Source: Pseudomonas sp. MTM4
GTDB taxonomy: Bacteria > Pseudomonadota > Gammaproteobacteria > Pseudomonadales > Pseudomonadaceae
Reading direction: 5' to 3'
Assembly (NCBI RefSeq): GCF_019355055.1
Contig: NZ_CP048411.1
Coordinates: 1-64,000 of the forward strand
Length of the DNA stretch: 64,000 nt
The first letter of the stretch is position 1. Each line of letters starts with the position of its first letter. The translations under genes and the position numbers were made by a program. Under the pieces are notes generated by a model. That model was not told the origin of the DNA and searched no databases. It worked only from the letters and a program-made list of their open reading frames with translations. Positions 1 to 11,084 of the stretch are shown one piece after another.

Positions 1-1176
<1,176 letters not shown>

Positions 1177-1193
1177 GCTGTTCGGTGACACGG

Positions 1194-1222
1194 AAACCGG
1201 GGCCTCGTGCCCCGGTTTTCAT
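1194..1222 (+). terminator. Intrinsic terminator of the fad operon
   Basis: A perfect 10-bp stem, AAACCGGGGC with GCCCCGGTTT, closes a 5-base loop 18 bases after the fadA stop and runs into TTTTC. This matches a rho-independent terminator separating fadA from the DUF1653 gene. Confidence 0.85.
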
Positions 1223-1257
1223 TTGATGGATATGTGATTTTTTCAGAGGCAGTCCAG

Positions 1258-1485
1258 ATGCAGGTCACACCAGGCCGTTATCGTCATTACAAAGGCCCGG
1301 AGTACCGGGTATATGCAGTTGCCAGGCATTCCGAAACCGAAGAACCAGTCGTCTTCTATCAGGCGCTCTACGGGGATTTCGGTCTTTGGGTGCGTCCGTT
1401 GTCGATGTTTACCGAGACGGTGGAGGTCGACGGCGAAACGCTCCCCCGTTTTGCATTGGTCGAAGTCGAGCCCAGCCGTTTTTGA
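1258..1485 (+). CDS. DUF1653 family small protein
   Basis: This 75-residue soluble protein has the family signature: a start resembling GRYRHYKGPEYRV, a central VVFYQALYG and a tail of the W-VRP-MF type. The function of DUF1653 proteins is not established. An in-frame ORF extends further upstream, but the ATG at 1258 is chosen because the conserved domain begins immediately after it. The gene stands alone between the fadA terminator and the topA leader; I recall the same order in P. aeruginosa. No signal peptide or membrane segment is visible. Confidence 0.85.
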   Translation: MQVTPGRYRHYKGPEYRVYAVARHSETEEPVVFYQALYGDFGLWVRPLSMFTETVEVDGETLPRFALVEVEPSRF

Positions 1486-1795
1486 GTGCCGTCAGGCCAC
1501 TCTGGCTTAACCCTTATGCTTGACCTCGGCTCTATCGCCACTATATATAGCGGTGCTTTCAAACCGAGTGCTGGCGACTTCGCCGGGTTTCGGGCAGTAC
1601 AAAACCCACCGGACAGCCAGGCCGTCAATGGATTCTGGCCGTGGGTACGAAAGATTTCCGGAGCAAATGACTGCTCTTTGCAGTCCCGTAAAAGGGCTGC
1701 TTCGCTTCTTTCAGGCAGGTCGAGCGTTCGTGACGCCCGTCTACTGTCGGTTCGATATTCTCAGTTCACCTCTCGATTCAGGAACTCTCGTCTCC
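1486..1795 (+). promoter_or_regulatory. topA upstream region with candidate promoter
   Basis: This 310-base gap holds no credible gene. A sigma70-like promoter is visible: TTGACC at 1520-1525 and an AT-rich block CTATATATAG at 1541-1550 supplying a -10 hexamer at 16 to 18 bases spacing. The remaining 240 bases would be a long 5' leader. An open frame runs through it in phase with topA, but conserved TopA sequence starts only at 1796. Confidence 0.5.
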
Positions 1796-4402
1796 ATGGG
1801 TAAATCGCTGGTCATCGTGGAATCACCGGCCAAGGCCAAGACAATCAACAAGTATTTGGGCAACCAGTACGTGGTGAAGTCGAGTATCGGCCACATCCGC
1901 GACCTTCCTACCAGCGGTTCCGCGGCTCGCGAACCGGCCAAGCGTGGCAAGGCCGTCGCCGAGGCTCCTGCGCTGTCGCCGAAGGAAAAAGCCAAGCGTC
2001 AGCTGTTCACCCGTATGGGGATCGACCCTGAGCACGGCTGGAAAGCCAAGTACGAGATCCTACCGGGCAAGGAAAAGGTGATCGAAGAGTTGCGTCGCCT
2101 GGCCAAGGAAGCCGACACCATCTATCTCGCGACCGACTTGGATAGAGAGGGGGAGGCCATCGCCTGGCACCTGCGTGAATCCATCGGCGGTGACGACAGC
2201 CGCTTCAAGCGCGTGGTGTTCAACGAGATCACCAAGAAGGCGATCCAAGAAGCCTTCTCCAAACCGGGCGAGCTGGATATCAACCGCGTCAACGCGCAGC
2301 AGGCACGACGCTTCCTCGACCGCGTAGTGGGCTACATGGTTTCGCCGCTGCTGTGGGCCAAGATCGCCCGCGGTCTGTCGGCCGGACGCGTGCAGTCTGT
2401 TGCGGTGAAGCTAGTGGTCGAGCGCGAACGTGAGATCCGCGCCTTCGTTCCGGAAGAGTATTGGGAAGTTCACGCCGACCTGGCCACCGCCGACAAGGCC
2501 AAGGTTCGCTTCGAAGTGGCGCGCGAAAATGGCGAGGCGTTCAAACCGCTGAACGAAGCTCATGCCATGGCTGCGCTGGAGCAGTTGCGCGGGGCGAGCT
2601 ACAACGTCACCAAGCGCGAAGACAAGCCGACCAGCAGCAAGCCGTCCGCGCCCTTCATCACATCGACCCTGCAGCAGGCGGCGAGCAATCGCCTCGGCTT
2701 CGGCGTGAAGAAAACCATGATGATGGCCCAGCGTTTGTACGAAGCCGGTTACATCACCTACATGCGTACCGACTCGACCAATCTCTCGGCCGATGCCGTC
2801 GGCATGGTGCGCGGCTTCATCCAGGACGAGTTCGGCGATAAGTACCTGCCGGAAAAGCCCAACGTTTATTCCAGCAAGGAAGGCGCCCAGGAAGCGCACG
2901 AAGCGATCCGCCCGTCCGATGTCAATCTGCGGCCGGCGCAGCTGTCCGGAATGGAACGTGATGCTGAGCGGCTCTACGATCTCATCTGGCGCCAGTTCGT
3001 CGCCTGCCAAATGCCGCCGGCGCAGTATCTGTCCACCAGCGTCGCGGTGACAGCCGGGAACTTCGAGCTGCGTGCCAAGGGCCGCATTCTCAAGTTCGAC
3101 GGTTATACCAAGGTCATGCCACAGCAGAGCAAGAGCGGCGAAGACGATGTACTGCCGGAGATGAACAAGGGCGATGCCATGGCGCTGCTCCAGCTTGACC
3201 CGAGCCAGCATTTCACCAAGCCGCCGGCGCGCTTCTCGGAAGCAAGCCTGGTCAAAGAGATGGAAAAGCGTGGCATCGGTCGGCCGTCCACCTATGCGGC
3301 GATCATCTCGACCATTCAAGATCGCGGTTACGTGTCGCTGCACAACCGTCGCTTCTACTCCGAGAAGATGGGCGACATCGTCACCGAGCGCCTGTCTGAA
3401 AGCTTCAACAACCTGATGGATTACGGCTTCACCGCCGGCATGGAAGAGCACCTCGACGACGTCGCCCAGGGCGAGCGTGAATGGAAGCACGTGCTGGACG
3501 AATTCTACGGCGACTTCCGCAAGAAGCTGGATGTCGCCGAGGCCGGCGAAAATGGTATGCGTGCCAACCAGCCGACGCTGACCGACATTCCCTGCAAGGT
3601 CTGTGGCCGACCGATGATGATCCGCACGGCTTCCACGGGCGTGTTCCTCGGCTGCTCTGGTTACAGCCTACCGCCGAAAGAGCGCTGCAAGTCCACGGTC
3701 AACCTTATTCCAGGTGACGAGATTGCCGCCGACGACGAGGGCGAGTCCGAATCTCTCGTGCTGCTGGGCAAGCATCGTTGTCCGATCTGTAGCACCGCCA
3801 TGGATGCCTACCTGCTGGACGAGACGCACAAGCTGCATATCTGTGGCAATAACCCCGATTGCACCGGCTATGAAATCGAAGAAGGCCAGTACCGCATCAA
3901 GGGTTACGAAGGTCCGAGCCTGGAATGCGATAAATGCGGCAGCGAAATGCAGCTCAAAACCGGTCGTTTCGGCAAGTTCTTCGGTTGTACCAACGCTGAG
4001 TGCAAGAACACGCGCAAACTACTCAGAAGTGGTGAGGCGGCGCCGCCGAAGATGGATGCGGTGAAGATGCCGGAACTCAAATGCGAAAAGGTGGACGATA
4101 CTTATGTTCTGCGTGACGGCGCATCCGGGTTGTTCCTTGCGGCCAGTCAGTTTCCAAAGAACCGCGAAACCCGTGCACCGCTGGTGTTGGAGCTGATTCC
4201 ACACAAGGATGAGATCGACCCGAAGTATCACTTCCTGATGAGTGCGCCGCAGAAGGATCCGGAAGGCCGCCCAGCCGTTATCCGCTTCAGCCGTAAAACC
4301 AAGGAGCAGTATGTGCAGACCGAGGTGAGCGGCAAACCGACTGGCTGGAAGGCGTTCTACGATGGCAGCAAGTGGAAGATAGAAGACAAAACCACCAAAT
4401 AG
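1796..4402 (+). CDS. topA: DNA topoisomerase I
   Basis: This type IA topoisomerase relaxes negative supercoils by transient cleavage of one strand. The 868-residue length is typical. The Toprim domain begins at the N-terminus ([15 protein letters not shown]) and carries the acidic TDLDREGEA motif. The active-site tyrosine is Tyr322 in [12 protein letters not shown]. The C-terminal third contains several zinc-ribbon repeats with paired CxxC motifs (for example CKVCGRP, CPIC, CDKCG). The ATG at 1796 is preferred over a frame open from 1520, because [13 protein letters not shown] is the conserved family start. The gene appears monocistronic or co-transcribed with the DUF6586 gene 114 bases downstream. 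Confidence 0.97.
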   Translation: MGKSLVIVESPAKAKTINKYLGNQYVVKSSIGHIRDLPTSGSAAREPAKRGKAVAEAPALSPKEKAKRQLFTRMGIDPEHGWKAKYEILPGKEKVIEELRRLAKEADTIYLATDLDREGEAIAWHLRESIGGDDSRFKRVVFNEITKKAIQEAFSKPGELDINRVNAQQARRFLDRVVGYMVSPLLWAKIARGLSAGRVQSVAVKLVVEREREIRAFVPEEYWEVHADLATADKAKVRFEVARENGEAFKPLNEAHAMAALEQLRGASYNVTKREDKPTSSKPSAPFITSTLQQAASNRLGFGVKKTMMMAQRLYEAGYITYMRTDSTNLSADAVGMVRGFIQDEFGDKYLPEKPNVYSSKEGAQEAHEAIRPSDVNLRPAQLSGMERDAERLYDLIWRQFVACQMPPAQYLSTSVAVTAGNFELRAKGRILKFDGYTKVMPQQSKSGEDDVLPEMNKGDAMALLQLDPSQHFTKPPARFSEASLVKEMEKRGIGRPSTYAAIISTIQDRGYVSLHNRRFYSEKMGDIVTERLSESFNNLMDYGFTAGMEEHLDDVAQGEREWKHVLDEFYGDFRKKLDVAEAGENGMRANQPTLTDIPCKVCGRPMMIRTASTGVFLGCSGYSLPPKERCKSTVNLIPGDEIAADDEGESESLVLLGKHRCPICSTAMDAYLLDETHKLHICGNNPDCTGYEIEEGQYRIKGYEGPSLECDKCGSEMQLKTGRFGKFFGCTNAECKNTRKLLRSGEAAPPKMDAVKMPELKCEKVDDTYVLRDGASGLFLAASQFPKNRETRAPLVLELIPHKDEIDPKYHFLMSAPQKDPEGRPAVIRFSRKTKEQYVQTEVSGKPTGWKAFYDGSKWKIEDKTTK

Positions 4403-4516
4403 GCTGAAGCTGGAAAGAGAGCTCGAGGCTGGGCAGAACGGAAGCCGCATAGCCTCGATGGAAGCAGGCGGTGTGCCTGCAACTTTCTTGACGCTGATCT
4501 ACGAGAGCGACCCGCC

Positions 4517-5035
4517 ATGGCTCATGAGCTGTATACCCGAACCAATCAGAAGATCTATTTCGCCGGGCTCGCTCTCGAGAATTGGCGTCGGGCCGAAGAG
4601 CATGGCGCGCTGAACGCTCCCGGCGTAATCCAGGCAGAGCGAGAGGCCAGTCTTTTTCACCTGTACGGCGCGCTGCTAGGGCTTTGCCATGAGATTGCCG
4701 GTTATTACCGTCTGCCTGGAGCGAGCGCGCCGCGTGTCGAATTGCTGTTGGTGCGCCCGACGACCGATCCCTCTCCCAGTCCGGAACTTGCAGAGCTGAG
4801 CGAGTTGGCCGCGTACTCCGAAACCTGGCTTGCGCAATTGTTGCAGGCCCATACCGCGCTATTCGAGCCGCCACGCGCACCTGCCAAACGCAAGACCGAT
4901 CCAACCATGCCGTTGATCGAGGCGATCAGCGTGGACGAAGAAACCCCGGAATTGGCGCGTGCGGATGTGGAATCCTGGCGGAGCAATTTGAAGGATCTGG
5001 CCTTGCGCTTCCGCGAATCGCTCACCGAGTGGTGA
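4517..5035 (+). CDS. DUF6586 family protein
   Basis: This 172-residue soluble protein resembles a Pseudomonas-specific family of unknown function found directly downstream of topA. It starts MAHELYTRTNQKIYFAGLAL and looks mostly helical, with an Ala/Glu/Leu-rich middle. No catalytic motif, signal peptide or membrane segment is visible. The upstream sequence GAGCGACCCGCC gives only a weak Shine-Dalgarno. A hairpin at 5038 separates it from the convergent transporter gene. Function is unknown. Confidence 0.8.
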   Translation: MAHELYTRTNQKIYFAGLALENWRRAEEHGALNAPGVIQAEREASLFHLYGALLGLCHEIAGYYRLPGASAPRVELLLVRPTTDPSPSPELAELSELAAYSETWLAQLLQAHTALFEPPRAPAKRKTDPTMPLIEAISVDEETPELARADVESWRSNLKDLALRFRESLTEW

Positions 5036-5037
5036 AT

Positions 5038-5059
5038 GGAAAGCCTTGTGCGGCTTTCC
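5038..5059. terminator. Hairpin between convergent genes
   Basis: GGAAAGCC and GGCTTTCC form a perfect 8-bp stem around a 6-base loop, just after the DUF6586 stop and just beyond the stop of the minus-strand transporter. There is no long T tract, so it is a probable rather than certain bidirectional terminator. Confidence 0.5.
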
Positions 5060-5068
5060 GGGGCTGCG

Positions 5069-5908
5069 TCATGTGTTGTGCTTGACCCGCAGGACCAGAG
5101 CGATGCCGCCCAGGATTGCAACACCGGCAATCAAGAGTTGGACGGTTAGCGTTTCCCCGAGCAGCAAGCTGCCCGCAAGCGCAGTGATAAGCGGCACACT
5201 CAGCTGCACGCTGGCGCCCTGAATAGCCGTAAGGCCAGGTAACGCGGCATACCAGATCGCGTAGCCGACACCCGATGTCAGCCCGCCGGATAACAAGGCG
5301 TATATGACTCCTGCGCGGTCCCATTCGAGCCCATCCAAAGCCAGTAGGCAAAGCACGGCCATGAACGGCAGGCTGCGAATGAAATTCCCAGCGGTGGCGG
5401 CCAGCGGATCGGGCGCGCCTTTTCCAAGCAGCGAATAGGCTGCCCAGGTGACACCTGAAATTACCATCAGCAACGAAGCCGATAGCGGCGGCATGCTCGT
5501 GCCGGGTAGAAGGATTGTGACCAGTCCCCCTGCAGCCAGTACCAGCCCGGTGATCTGCAGGCGGGATAGCCGCTCTCCTGTGATGAGACCCCAGACAATC
5601 ATGCTCAGCTGCACGGCACCGAACAGCATCAATGCTCCAGCGCCAGCATCGAGGTGCAGATAGGCATACGAGAACGCTGCAGCATAGGCAAAGAGCGCGA
5701 GGGCGCCGTACCAGCCGCCAGCTGCAGCCGAAGGGCCGTTACGTAGCCGTAGCAGTAGCCACAGCACCAGCGCCCCGGCCAGCAGGCGCAGCGCGGTAAA
5801 GCTTGTAGGGTCGACCTGACTGTCACGTAATGCGGCACGGCAAAGCAGCGAATTGCCAGCAAAGGCGAGCATGGCCAATGCGGTCAACAGTAAGGTTCTT
5901 GTGCTCAT
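5069..5908 (-). CDS. EamA-family (drug/metabolite) transporter
   Basis: This predicted inner-membrane permease has 279 residues and about ten hydrophobic segments arranged as two EamA repeats, the usual size and layout for the DMT superfamily. The substrate cannot be inferred. The ATG at 5908 is chosen because the preceding in-frame residues are hydrophilic and a purine-rich AAGGTA lies just upstream, while the first membrane helix begins right after MSTRTLLLTALAML. It is transcribed against both neighbours. From memory, the P. aeruginosa order has no transporter at this point, so it may be a lineage-specific insertion. Confidence 0.85.
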   Translation of the reverse strand: MSTRTLLLTALAMLAFAGNSLLCRAALRDSQVDPTSFTALRLLAGALVLWLLLRLRNGPSAAAGGWYGALALFAYAAAFSYAYLHLDAGAGALMLFGAVQLSMIVWGLITGERLSRLQITGLVLAAGGLVTILLPGTSMPPLSASLLMVISGVTWAAYSLLGKGAPDPLAATAGNFIRSLPFMAVLCLLALDGLEWDRAGVIYALLSGGLTSGVGYAIWYAALPGLTAIQGASVQLSVPLITALAGSLLLGETLTVQLLIAGVAILGGIALVLRVKHNT

Positions 5909-6115
5909 CCTGAGTACCTTGAAGCGGCTAGGGCTGTCCTGACTGCTGTCCGGACTTCTATAAGGTCCCATCCTACTGTGTCGCTGATCGACGGCGCACC
6001 TGCTTTAAGCCCACCGCTCCATGATGAGCACGGCACGGTTCTCACGTGGAGAAGCCAAGGGCAGCCGACAAGTCGGTCGGCTGTTACAATGCGCCGTTTC
6101 ACGGGGAGCAGACTC

Positions 6116-6352
6116 ATGCCAACATCGTTTCTGGAAATCGTCGAGCTACCCGACGGTACCATCGTGCTGCGTCGTGCTGAGGATGAGGGTGTTCTGGTCA
6201 CGCTGGATTTTTCCGACGATGCCAAGGTGTTCCTGCAAGGTCAGCATGTCGAAATCGCCAAGGCGATGTTCAATGTCGGCGTGCAAATGGCGGGACGAGT
6301 ATCGGAAGGGGAGTTCGAGCGGGAGGAAGAGGGGCCGCGCGTACTACATTGA
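6116..6352 (+). CDS. Small conserved hypothetical protein (78 aa)
   Basis: This short, acidic, soluble protein starts MPTSFLEIVELPDGTIVLRR and ends EEEGPRVLH. It resembles a protein I recall between topA and sulA in other pseudomonads. The ATG at 6116 follows the good ribosome-binding site ACGGGGAGCA; a longer open frame upstream lacks one. It has an alternating beta-strand pattern but no recognisable motif. It is convergent with sulA. Function is unknown. Confidence 0.75.
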   Translation: MPTSFLEIVELPDGTIVLRRAEDEGVLVTLDFSDDAKVFLQGQHVEIAKAMFNVGVQMAGRVSEGEFEREEEGPRVLH

Positions 6353-6418
6353 GACGGCTGCCTGGTTGCCTTTGCGGTTGGGTGGGTTTCGGCACTTCCT
6401 TATGCCGAGCAGCTGGGG

Positions 6419-6901
6419 TCAGTTTCCCAAGCGTATGTTCAAGCTGCGCGCGCTACCTTGGTCCGCTGCCGCGCGGAGTTTCAGCCGACCATGTTTGTCG
6501 AGGCGCGGCAGCCAGGTGATGACCGTATGGCTGCAGCCTGACATGAGCGCTTTGCATGCAAGCTCAAGAGCACCTTGCGTTTCTCGAGCTTGCAACAACA
6601 GAATGCGGTCGCGGTTGAGTCCGGTATCTCGCAGCCAGCTTTGTGAAAGCGATGCGGGTGGCGCAATCAGTGTTAGCCAGCGCGTATCGGCAGCTTCGCT
6701 AAGATCTCGAAGGATGGATGCGAGCAGCAGGTGACAGTGATCACTACTACCGCTCAGGGTCATTTCGCTCAGGCTGTCATCGGTTTCTTTTGACTTGCTG
6801 CGGACGACTTCCTGAATTGGCATCAAGCGATGTGCAATCAGGCCTTCGAACAAGGACAGCTGCGGTGGTTTGCCTGTGGTGGGCTGGGGGTGGTACTGCA
6901 T
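6419..6901 (-). CDS. sulA: SOS cell-division inhibitor SulA
   Basis: SulA blocks FtsZ polymerisation during the SOS response. The 160-residue protein has the SulA pattern of RecA-like fold strands: RWLTLIAPPASLSQSWL, DRILLLQA and SHTVITWL. The ATG at 6901 is chosen because AAGGAGAGG lies seven bases upstream, although the frame stays open further. It sits 170 bases downstream of lexA on the same strand, the lexA-sulA arrangement of pseudomonads. I find no good LexA box immediately before it, so induction probably depends on the lexA promoter. A hairpin (GCAGGC / GCCTGC) lies just 5' of its Shine-Dalgarno. Confidence 0.82.
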   Translation of the reverse strand: MQYHPQPTTGKPPQLSLFEGLIAHRLMPIQEVVRSKSKETDDSLSEMTLSGSSDHCHLLLASILRDLSEAADTRWLTLIAPPASLSQSWLRDTGLNRDRILLLQARETQGALELACKALMSGCSHTVITWLPRLDKHGRLKLRAAADQGSARSLNIRLGN

Positions 6902-6914
6902 CAACCTCTCCTTG

Positions 6915-6936
6915 GCAGGCTGTTGAAACTGCCTGC
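6915..6936 (-). promoter_or_regulatory. Hairpin just upstream of the sulA ribosome-binding site
   Basis: Within the 170-base lexA-sulA spacer, GCAGGC and GCCTGC can pair around a roughly 10-base loop a few bases upstream of the sulA Shine-Dalgarno. It could modulate sulA translation or be incidental; there is no T tract that would make it a terminator. Confidence 0.3.
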
Positions 6937-7071
6937 ATTGCCAATACTTCGTTAAAAACAGCCTCAGGCGCTCATTCAAACAGTCAGCTCGTAAGCGAGG
7001 CCGGTCCGCATCTTCGGCTGTTTTTCCGTAGGTCGTCGCGCCTCGTCTTGCCTACCTTTTTTAACGGTCTG

Positions 7072-7680
7072 TTAGCGGCGTATCACACCGACACTCAACC
7101 CTTCGATAATAAGCTCTTGTTCCTTGAGATCGATTTCGATTGGGGCAAATTCAGGGTTTTCGGCCAGTAGCCAAACCTTGTGGCCCTCACGCTTGAAACG
7201 TTTCACAGTGACCTCATCATCGATGCGGGCCACAACGACCTGACCGTTGCGCGCTTCTCGTGTGGTATGGACGGCCAACAGGTCTCCGTCAAAAATGCCG
7301 ATGTCTCGCATGCTCATACCGTGCACGCGCAATAGGTAATCGGCTTTCGGGTGAAAGAATGTCGAATTGATTTGGCAGGACTCTTCTATATGTTGCTGAG
7401 CCAGAATGGGCGCGCCAGCGGCGACTCGCCCAATGATCGGCAAGCCGCTTTCCTCGGCTGCGGGTTCGAAGCCGGGAATACGTATCCCGCGCGATGCGCC
7501 AGGCGTCATCTCGATAGCGCCTTTTTTGTTCAGCGCTTTCAGATGCTCTTCGGCCGCATTGGGCGATTTGAATCCCAGCTCTTGAGCGATCTCCGCCCGC
7601 GTAGGTGGGTAGCCGTTGTCTTCCAGGCAGCGCTTGATGAACGAAAGAATTTCCGACTGGCGAGGGGTCAGCTTGATCAT
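7072..7680 (-). CDS. lexA: LexA repressor, SOS master regulator
   Basis: LexA represses DNA-damage genes and inactivates itself by RecA-stimulated autocleavage. This 202-residue protein has the N-terminal winged helix-turn-helix (residues 1-65, with [14 protein letters not shown]) and the C-terminal S24 protease domain. The cleavage site Ala88-Gly89 lies in RVAAGAPI, and the catalytic dyad is Ser123 (HGMSMRD) and Lys160 (VTVKRF). Two LexA boxes lie immediately upstream, one over the -10 hexamer, so it is autoregulated. sulA follows on the same strand. Confidence 0.97.
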   Translation of the reverse strand: MIKLTPRQSEILSFIKRCLEDNGYPPTRAEIAQELGFKSPNAAEEHLKALNKKGAIEMTPGASRGIRIPGFEPAAEESGLPIIGRVAAGAPILAQQHIEESCQINSTFFHPKADYLLRVHGMSMRDIGIFDGDLLAVHTTREARNGQVVVARIDDEVTVKRFKREGHKVWLLAENPEFAPIEIDLKEQELIIEGLSVGVIRR

Positions 7681-7688
7681 GAGCGTCT

Positions 7689-7704
7689 CTGTGCTTTTAT
7701 ACAG
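7689..7704. promoter_or_regulatory. LexA box 1
   Basis: CTGTGCTTTTATACAG matches the CTG-N10-CAG SOS operator. It lies nine bases before the lexA start codon, downstream of the likely transcription start, so LexA bound here would block elongation or initiation. Confidence 0.88.
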
Positions 7705-7707
7705 TGC

Positions 7708-7723
7708 CTGGGATTATATACAG
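7708..7723. promoter_or_regulatory. LexA box 2, over the lexA -10
   Basis: CTGGGATTATATACAG is a second CTG-N10-CAG operator, 19 bases from the first. It contains the minus-strand -10 hexamer TATAAT of lexA (7713-7718), so repression by promoter occlusion is expected. Confidence 0.88.
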
Positions 7724-7740
7724 TGCCTGATGCTTGGCAA
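7713..7740 (-). promoter_or_regulatory. lexA-sulA promoter
   Basis: On the minus strand, TTGCCA (7735-7740) and a consensus TATAAT (7713-7718) are 16 bases apart. The -10 is embedded in LexA box 2. This is the only evident promoter for lexA and sulA. Confidence 0.75.
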
Positions 7741-7816
7741 TCGTTGTTTGGTGGGGAGCTGGAGGAGCGTGCCGCTAACTTTGGTTGAAAGCGAAAGCGT
7801 TCAGGCGCTTTGATGG

Positions 7817-7845
7817 TTGACTTGATGTGGGCTGAAACGTAAGTT
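7817..7845 (+). promoter_or_regulatory. Candidate psrA promoter
   Basis: TTGACT (7817-7822) and TAAGTT (7840-7845) are 17 bases apart on the plus strand, upstream of psrA. The -10 lies inside the first PsrA palindrome, which would explain autorepression. Confidence 0.55.
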
Positions 7846-7860
7846 TCAAACAAGTGTTTG
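7834..7860. promoter_or_regulatory. Two overlapping PsrA operators
   Basis: GAAAC-GTAA-GTTTC (7834-7847) and CAAAC-AAGT-GTTTG (7847-7860) are both perfect matches to the published PsrA motif G/CAAAC-N2-4-GTTTG/C. They share base 7847 and lie 15 bases upstream of the psrA start codon, so PsrA very likely controls its own gene. Confidence 0.85.
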
Positions 7861-7874
7861 TCGGAGGAGGGGGC

Positions 7875-8582
7875 ATGGCGCAGTCTGAAACAGTGGAGCG
7901 TATTCTTGACGCAGCGGAACAGTTATTCGCTGAGAAAGGCTTCGCCGAGACTTCGCTTCGTCTTATCACCAGTAAGGCCGGGGTGAATCTGGCTGCGGTG
8001 AACTACCACTTCGGTTCGAAGAAGGCCCTGATCCAGGCGGTCTTCTCGCGTTTTCTCGGCCCGTTCTGTGTGAGTCTCGAGCGTGAGTTGGACAGGCGTG
8101 AAGCCCAGTCCGACAGAAAGGAAAGTCTCGAAGAGCTGCTGGAGATCCTCGTCGAGCAGGCGCTGGCGGTGACGCCGCGCAGTGGCGACGACCTGTCGAT
8201 CTTCATGCGCCTGTTGGGCCTGTCCTTCAGCCAGAGCCAGGGCCACCTGCGGCGATACCTCGAAGATATGTATGGCAAGGTCTTCCGTCGCTACATGATG
8301 CGGGTGCATGAGGCTGCCCCTTCGATTCCGCCGATCGAACTGTTCTGGCGCGTACATTTCATGCTCGGCGCGGCGGCGTTCAGCATGTCGGGCATCAAGG
8401 CGCTGAGGGCGATAGCCGAGAACGACTTCGGTGCCAGAACGTCCATCGAGCAGGTCATGCGGATGATGGTTCCGTTTCTGGCGGCCGGTATGCGAGCTGA
8501 TTCCGGCGTGGACGATCCCGACCTGGCGCAGGCTCACGCCATTGCCCGTCGCAATGCATTGGCAATGCCGGCCAAGAGTTGA
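7875..8582 (+). CDS. psrA: TetR-family regulator PsrA (long-chain fatty acid sensor)
   Basis: PsrA represses beta-oxidation genes and activates rpoS in pseudomonads, and is released from DNA by long-chain fatty acids. The 235-residue protein begins MAQSETVERILDAAEQLFAE, the TetR helix-turn-helix (about residues 8-55 with TSLRLITSKAGVNLAAVNYHFGSK), followed by an all-helical ligand domain. Similarity to PsrA as I remember it is very high across the whole length. The ATG at 7875 has GGAGGAGGGGGC directly upstream; the seven in-frame codons before it are not conserved. fadA at the start of the window is a known type of target. Confidence 0.93.
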   Translation: MAQSETVERILDAAEQLFAEKGFAETSLRLITSKAGVNLAAVNYHFGSKKALIQAVFSRFLGPFCVSLERELDRREAQSDRKESLEELLEILVEQALAVTPRSGDDLSIFMRLLGLSFSQSQGHLRRYLEDMYGKVFRRYMMRVHEAAPSIPPIELFWRVHFMLGAAAFSMSGIKALRAIAENDFGARTSIEQVMRMMVPFLAAGMRADSGVDDPDLAQAHAIARRNALAMPAKS

Positions 8583-8621
8583 GGTGCACGGTTTGGGAAC
8601 GATCGGCTAAGCTTGCCGCCC

Positions 8622-9146
8622 ATGTCTGATCTCGATTTACTCCATATCTCAATTGCCGACCAGCTGCTCTACGGATTTTCCGAAGGCAGGCTGCGCCTCA
8701 GGCTTCCCGTGTCGACCGCCCTTAATGGTGCGGGGGAACGCAACGGTTCCGGTTGTACGCCGCGTGGCCTTCACCGGGTGCGCGCGCGCATCGGCGAAGG
8801 ATTGCCGGCCGACGCTGTTCTGCGTGGCCGCCGTTGGACTGGCGAGGTCTGGAGCCCGGAACTGCATGATTGCTACCCAGGACGCGATTGGATACTGACC
8901 CGCATTCTTTGGCTCAGCGGTTGCGAGCCCGGATACAACCGAATGGGCGCGGTCGATACCTTCCGTCGATACATCTATTTGCATGGCACGCCTGATTCAG
9001 AGCCCATGGGCGTACCGCTCTCTCACGGCTGCATCAGGCTGCGCAATGCCGACTTGCTCGATCTGTTCCCGCGGGTGCCGGCTGGTTGTGCCGTACAGAT
9101 AGGCGAAGCGGCATGCCCCGATTGGTCGAGCGCAACGCTGAATTAA
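8622..9146 (+). CDS. YkuD-family L,D-transpeptidase/carboxypeptidase without signal peptide
   Basis: This 174-residue protein has the YkuD catalytic signature: HGTPD followed by SHGCIRLRN, where the cysteine is the nucleophile. Family members cross-link or trim peptidoglycan stem peptides. No signal peptide or membrane segment precedes the domain (it begins MSDLDLLHISIADQLL), so it appears cytoplasmic. It sits 16 bases before nagZ, a cytoplasmic peptidoglycan-recycling enzyme. A role as a cytoplasmic L,D-carboxypeptidase acting on recycled muropeptides, as described for ElsL-type YkuD proteins in Acinetobacter, is a plausible inference. The ATG at 8622 is preferred over a nearby TTG. Confidence 0.85.
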   Translation: MSDLDLLHISIADQLLYGFSEGRLRLRLPVSTALNGAGERNGSGCTPRGLHRVRARIGEGLPADAVLRGRRWTGEVWSPELHDCYPGRDWILTRILWLSGCEPGYNRMGAVDTFRRYIYLHGTPDSEPMGVPLSHGCIRLRNADLLDLFPRVPAGCAVQIGEAACPDWSSATLN

Positions 9147-9162
9147 GGATCTGCTCAATATC

Positions 9163-10910
<1,748 letters not shown>

Positions 10911-11084
10911 TTGAATGCAGACGCAGCGGCGTTCCTGGGGGAGGCCGAAAGGTGAGCAGAGCGCGACGGGACCATGGCAGCGGCAGGAGTAGCAAAGACG
11001 TAGCAGGGACATGCTAATTTCGCCATACACCCATTGCAGCTGATCTGCCGCTTGCTACACTTGGCCGTCCTTTGGAGTACCGGA

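Noticed and set aside
1541-1550. CTATATATAG palindrome as a ModE-like operator for topA
   Set aside because: It lacks the two spaced half-sites of ModE boxes and is better explained as an AT-rich -10 region.
1520-1795. 92-codon N-terminal extension of topA
   Set aside because: Open by chance; the conserved TopA start is at 1796 and the extension contains the putative promoter.
2411-3490. 359-codon minus-strand frame inside topA
   Set aside because: Shadow of topA; the composition is His/Arg/Gly-rich without domains.
6946-6961. Possible LexA box before sulA (ACTTCGTTAAAAACAG)
   Set aside because: Only one half-site (CAG with A/T-rich flank) fits; the CTG half is missing.
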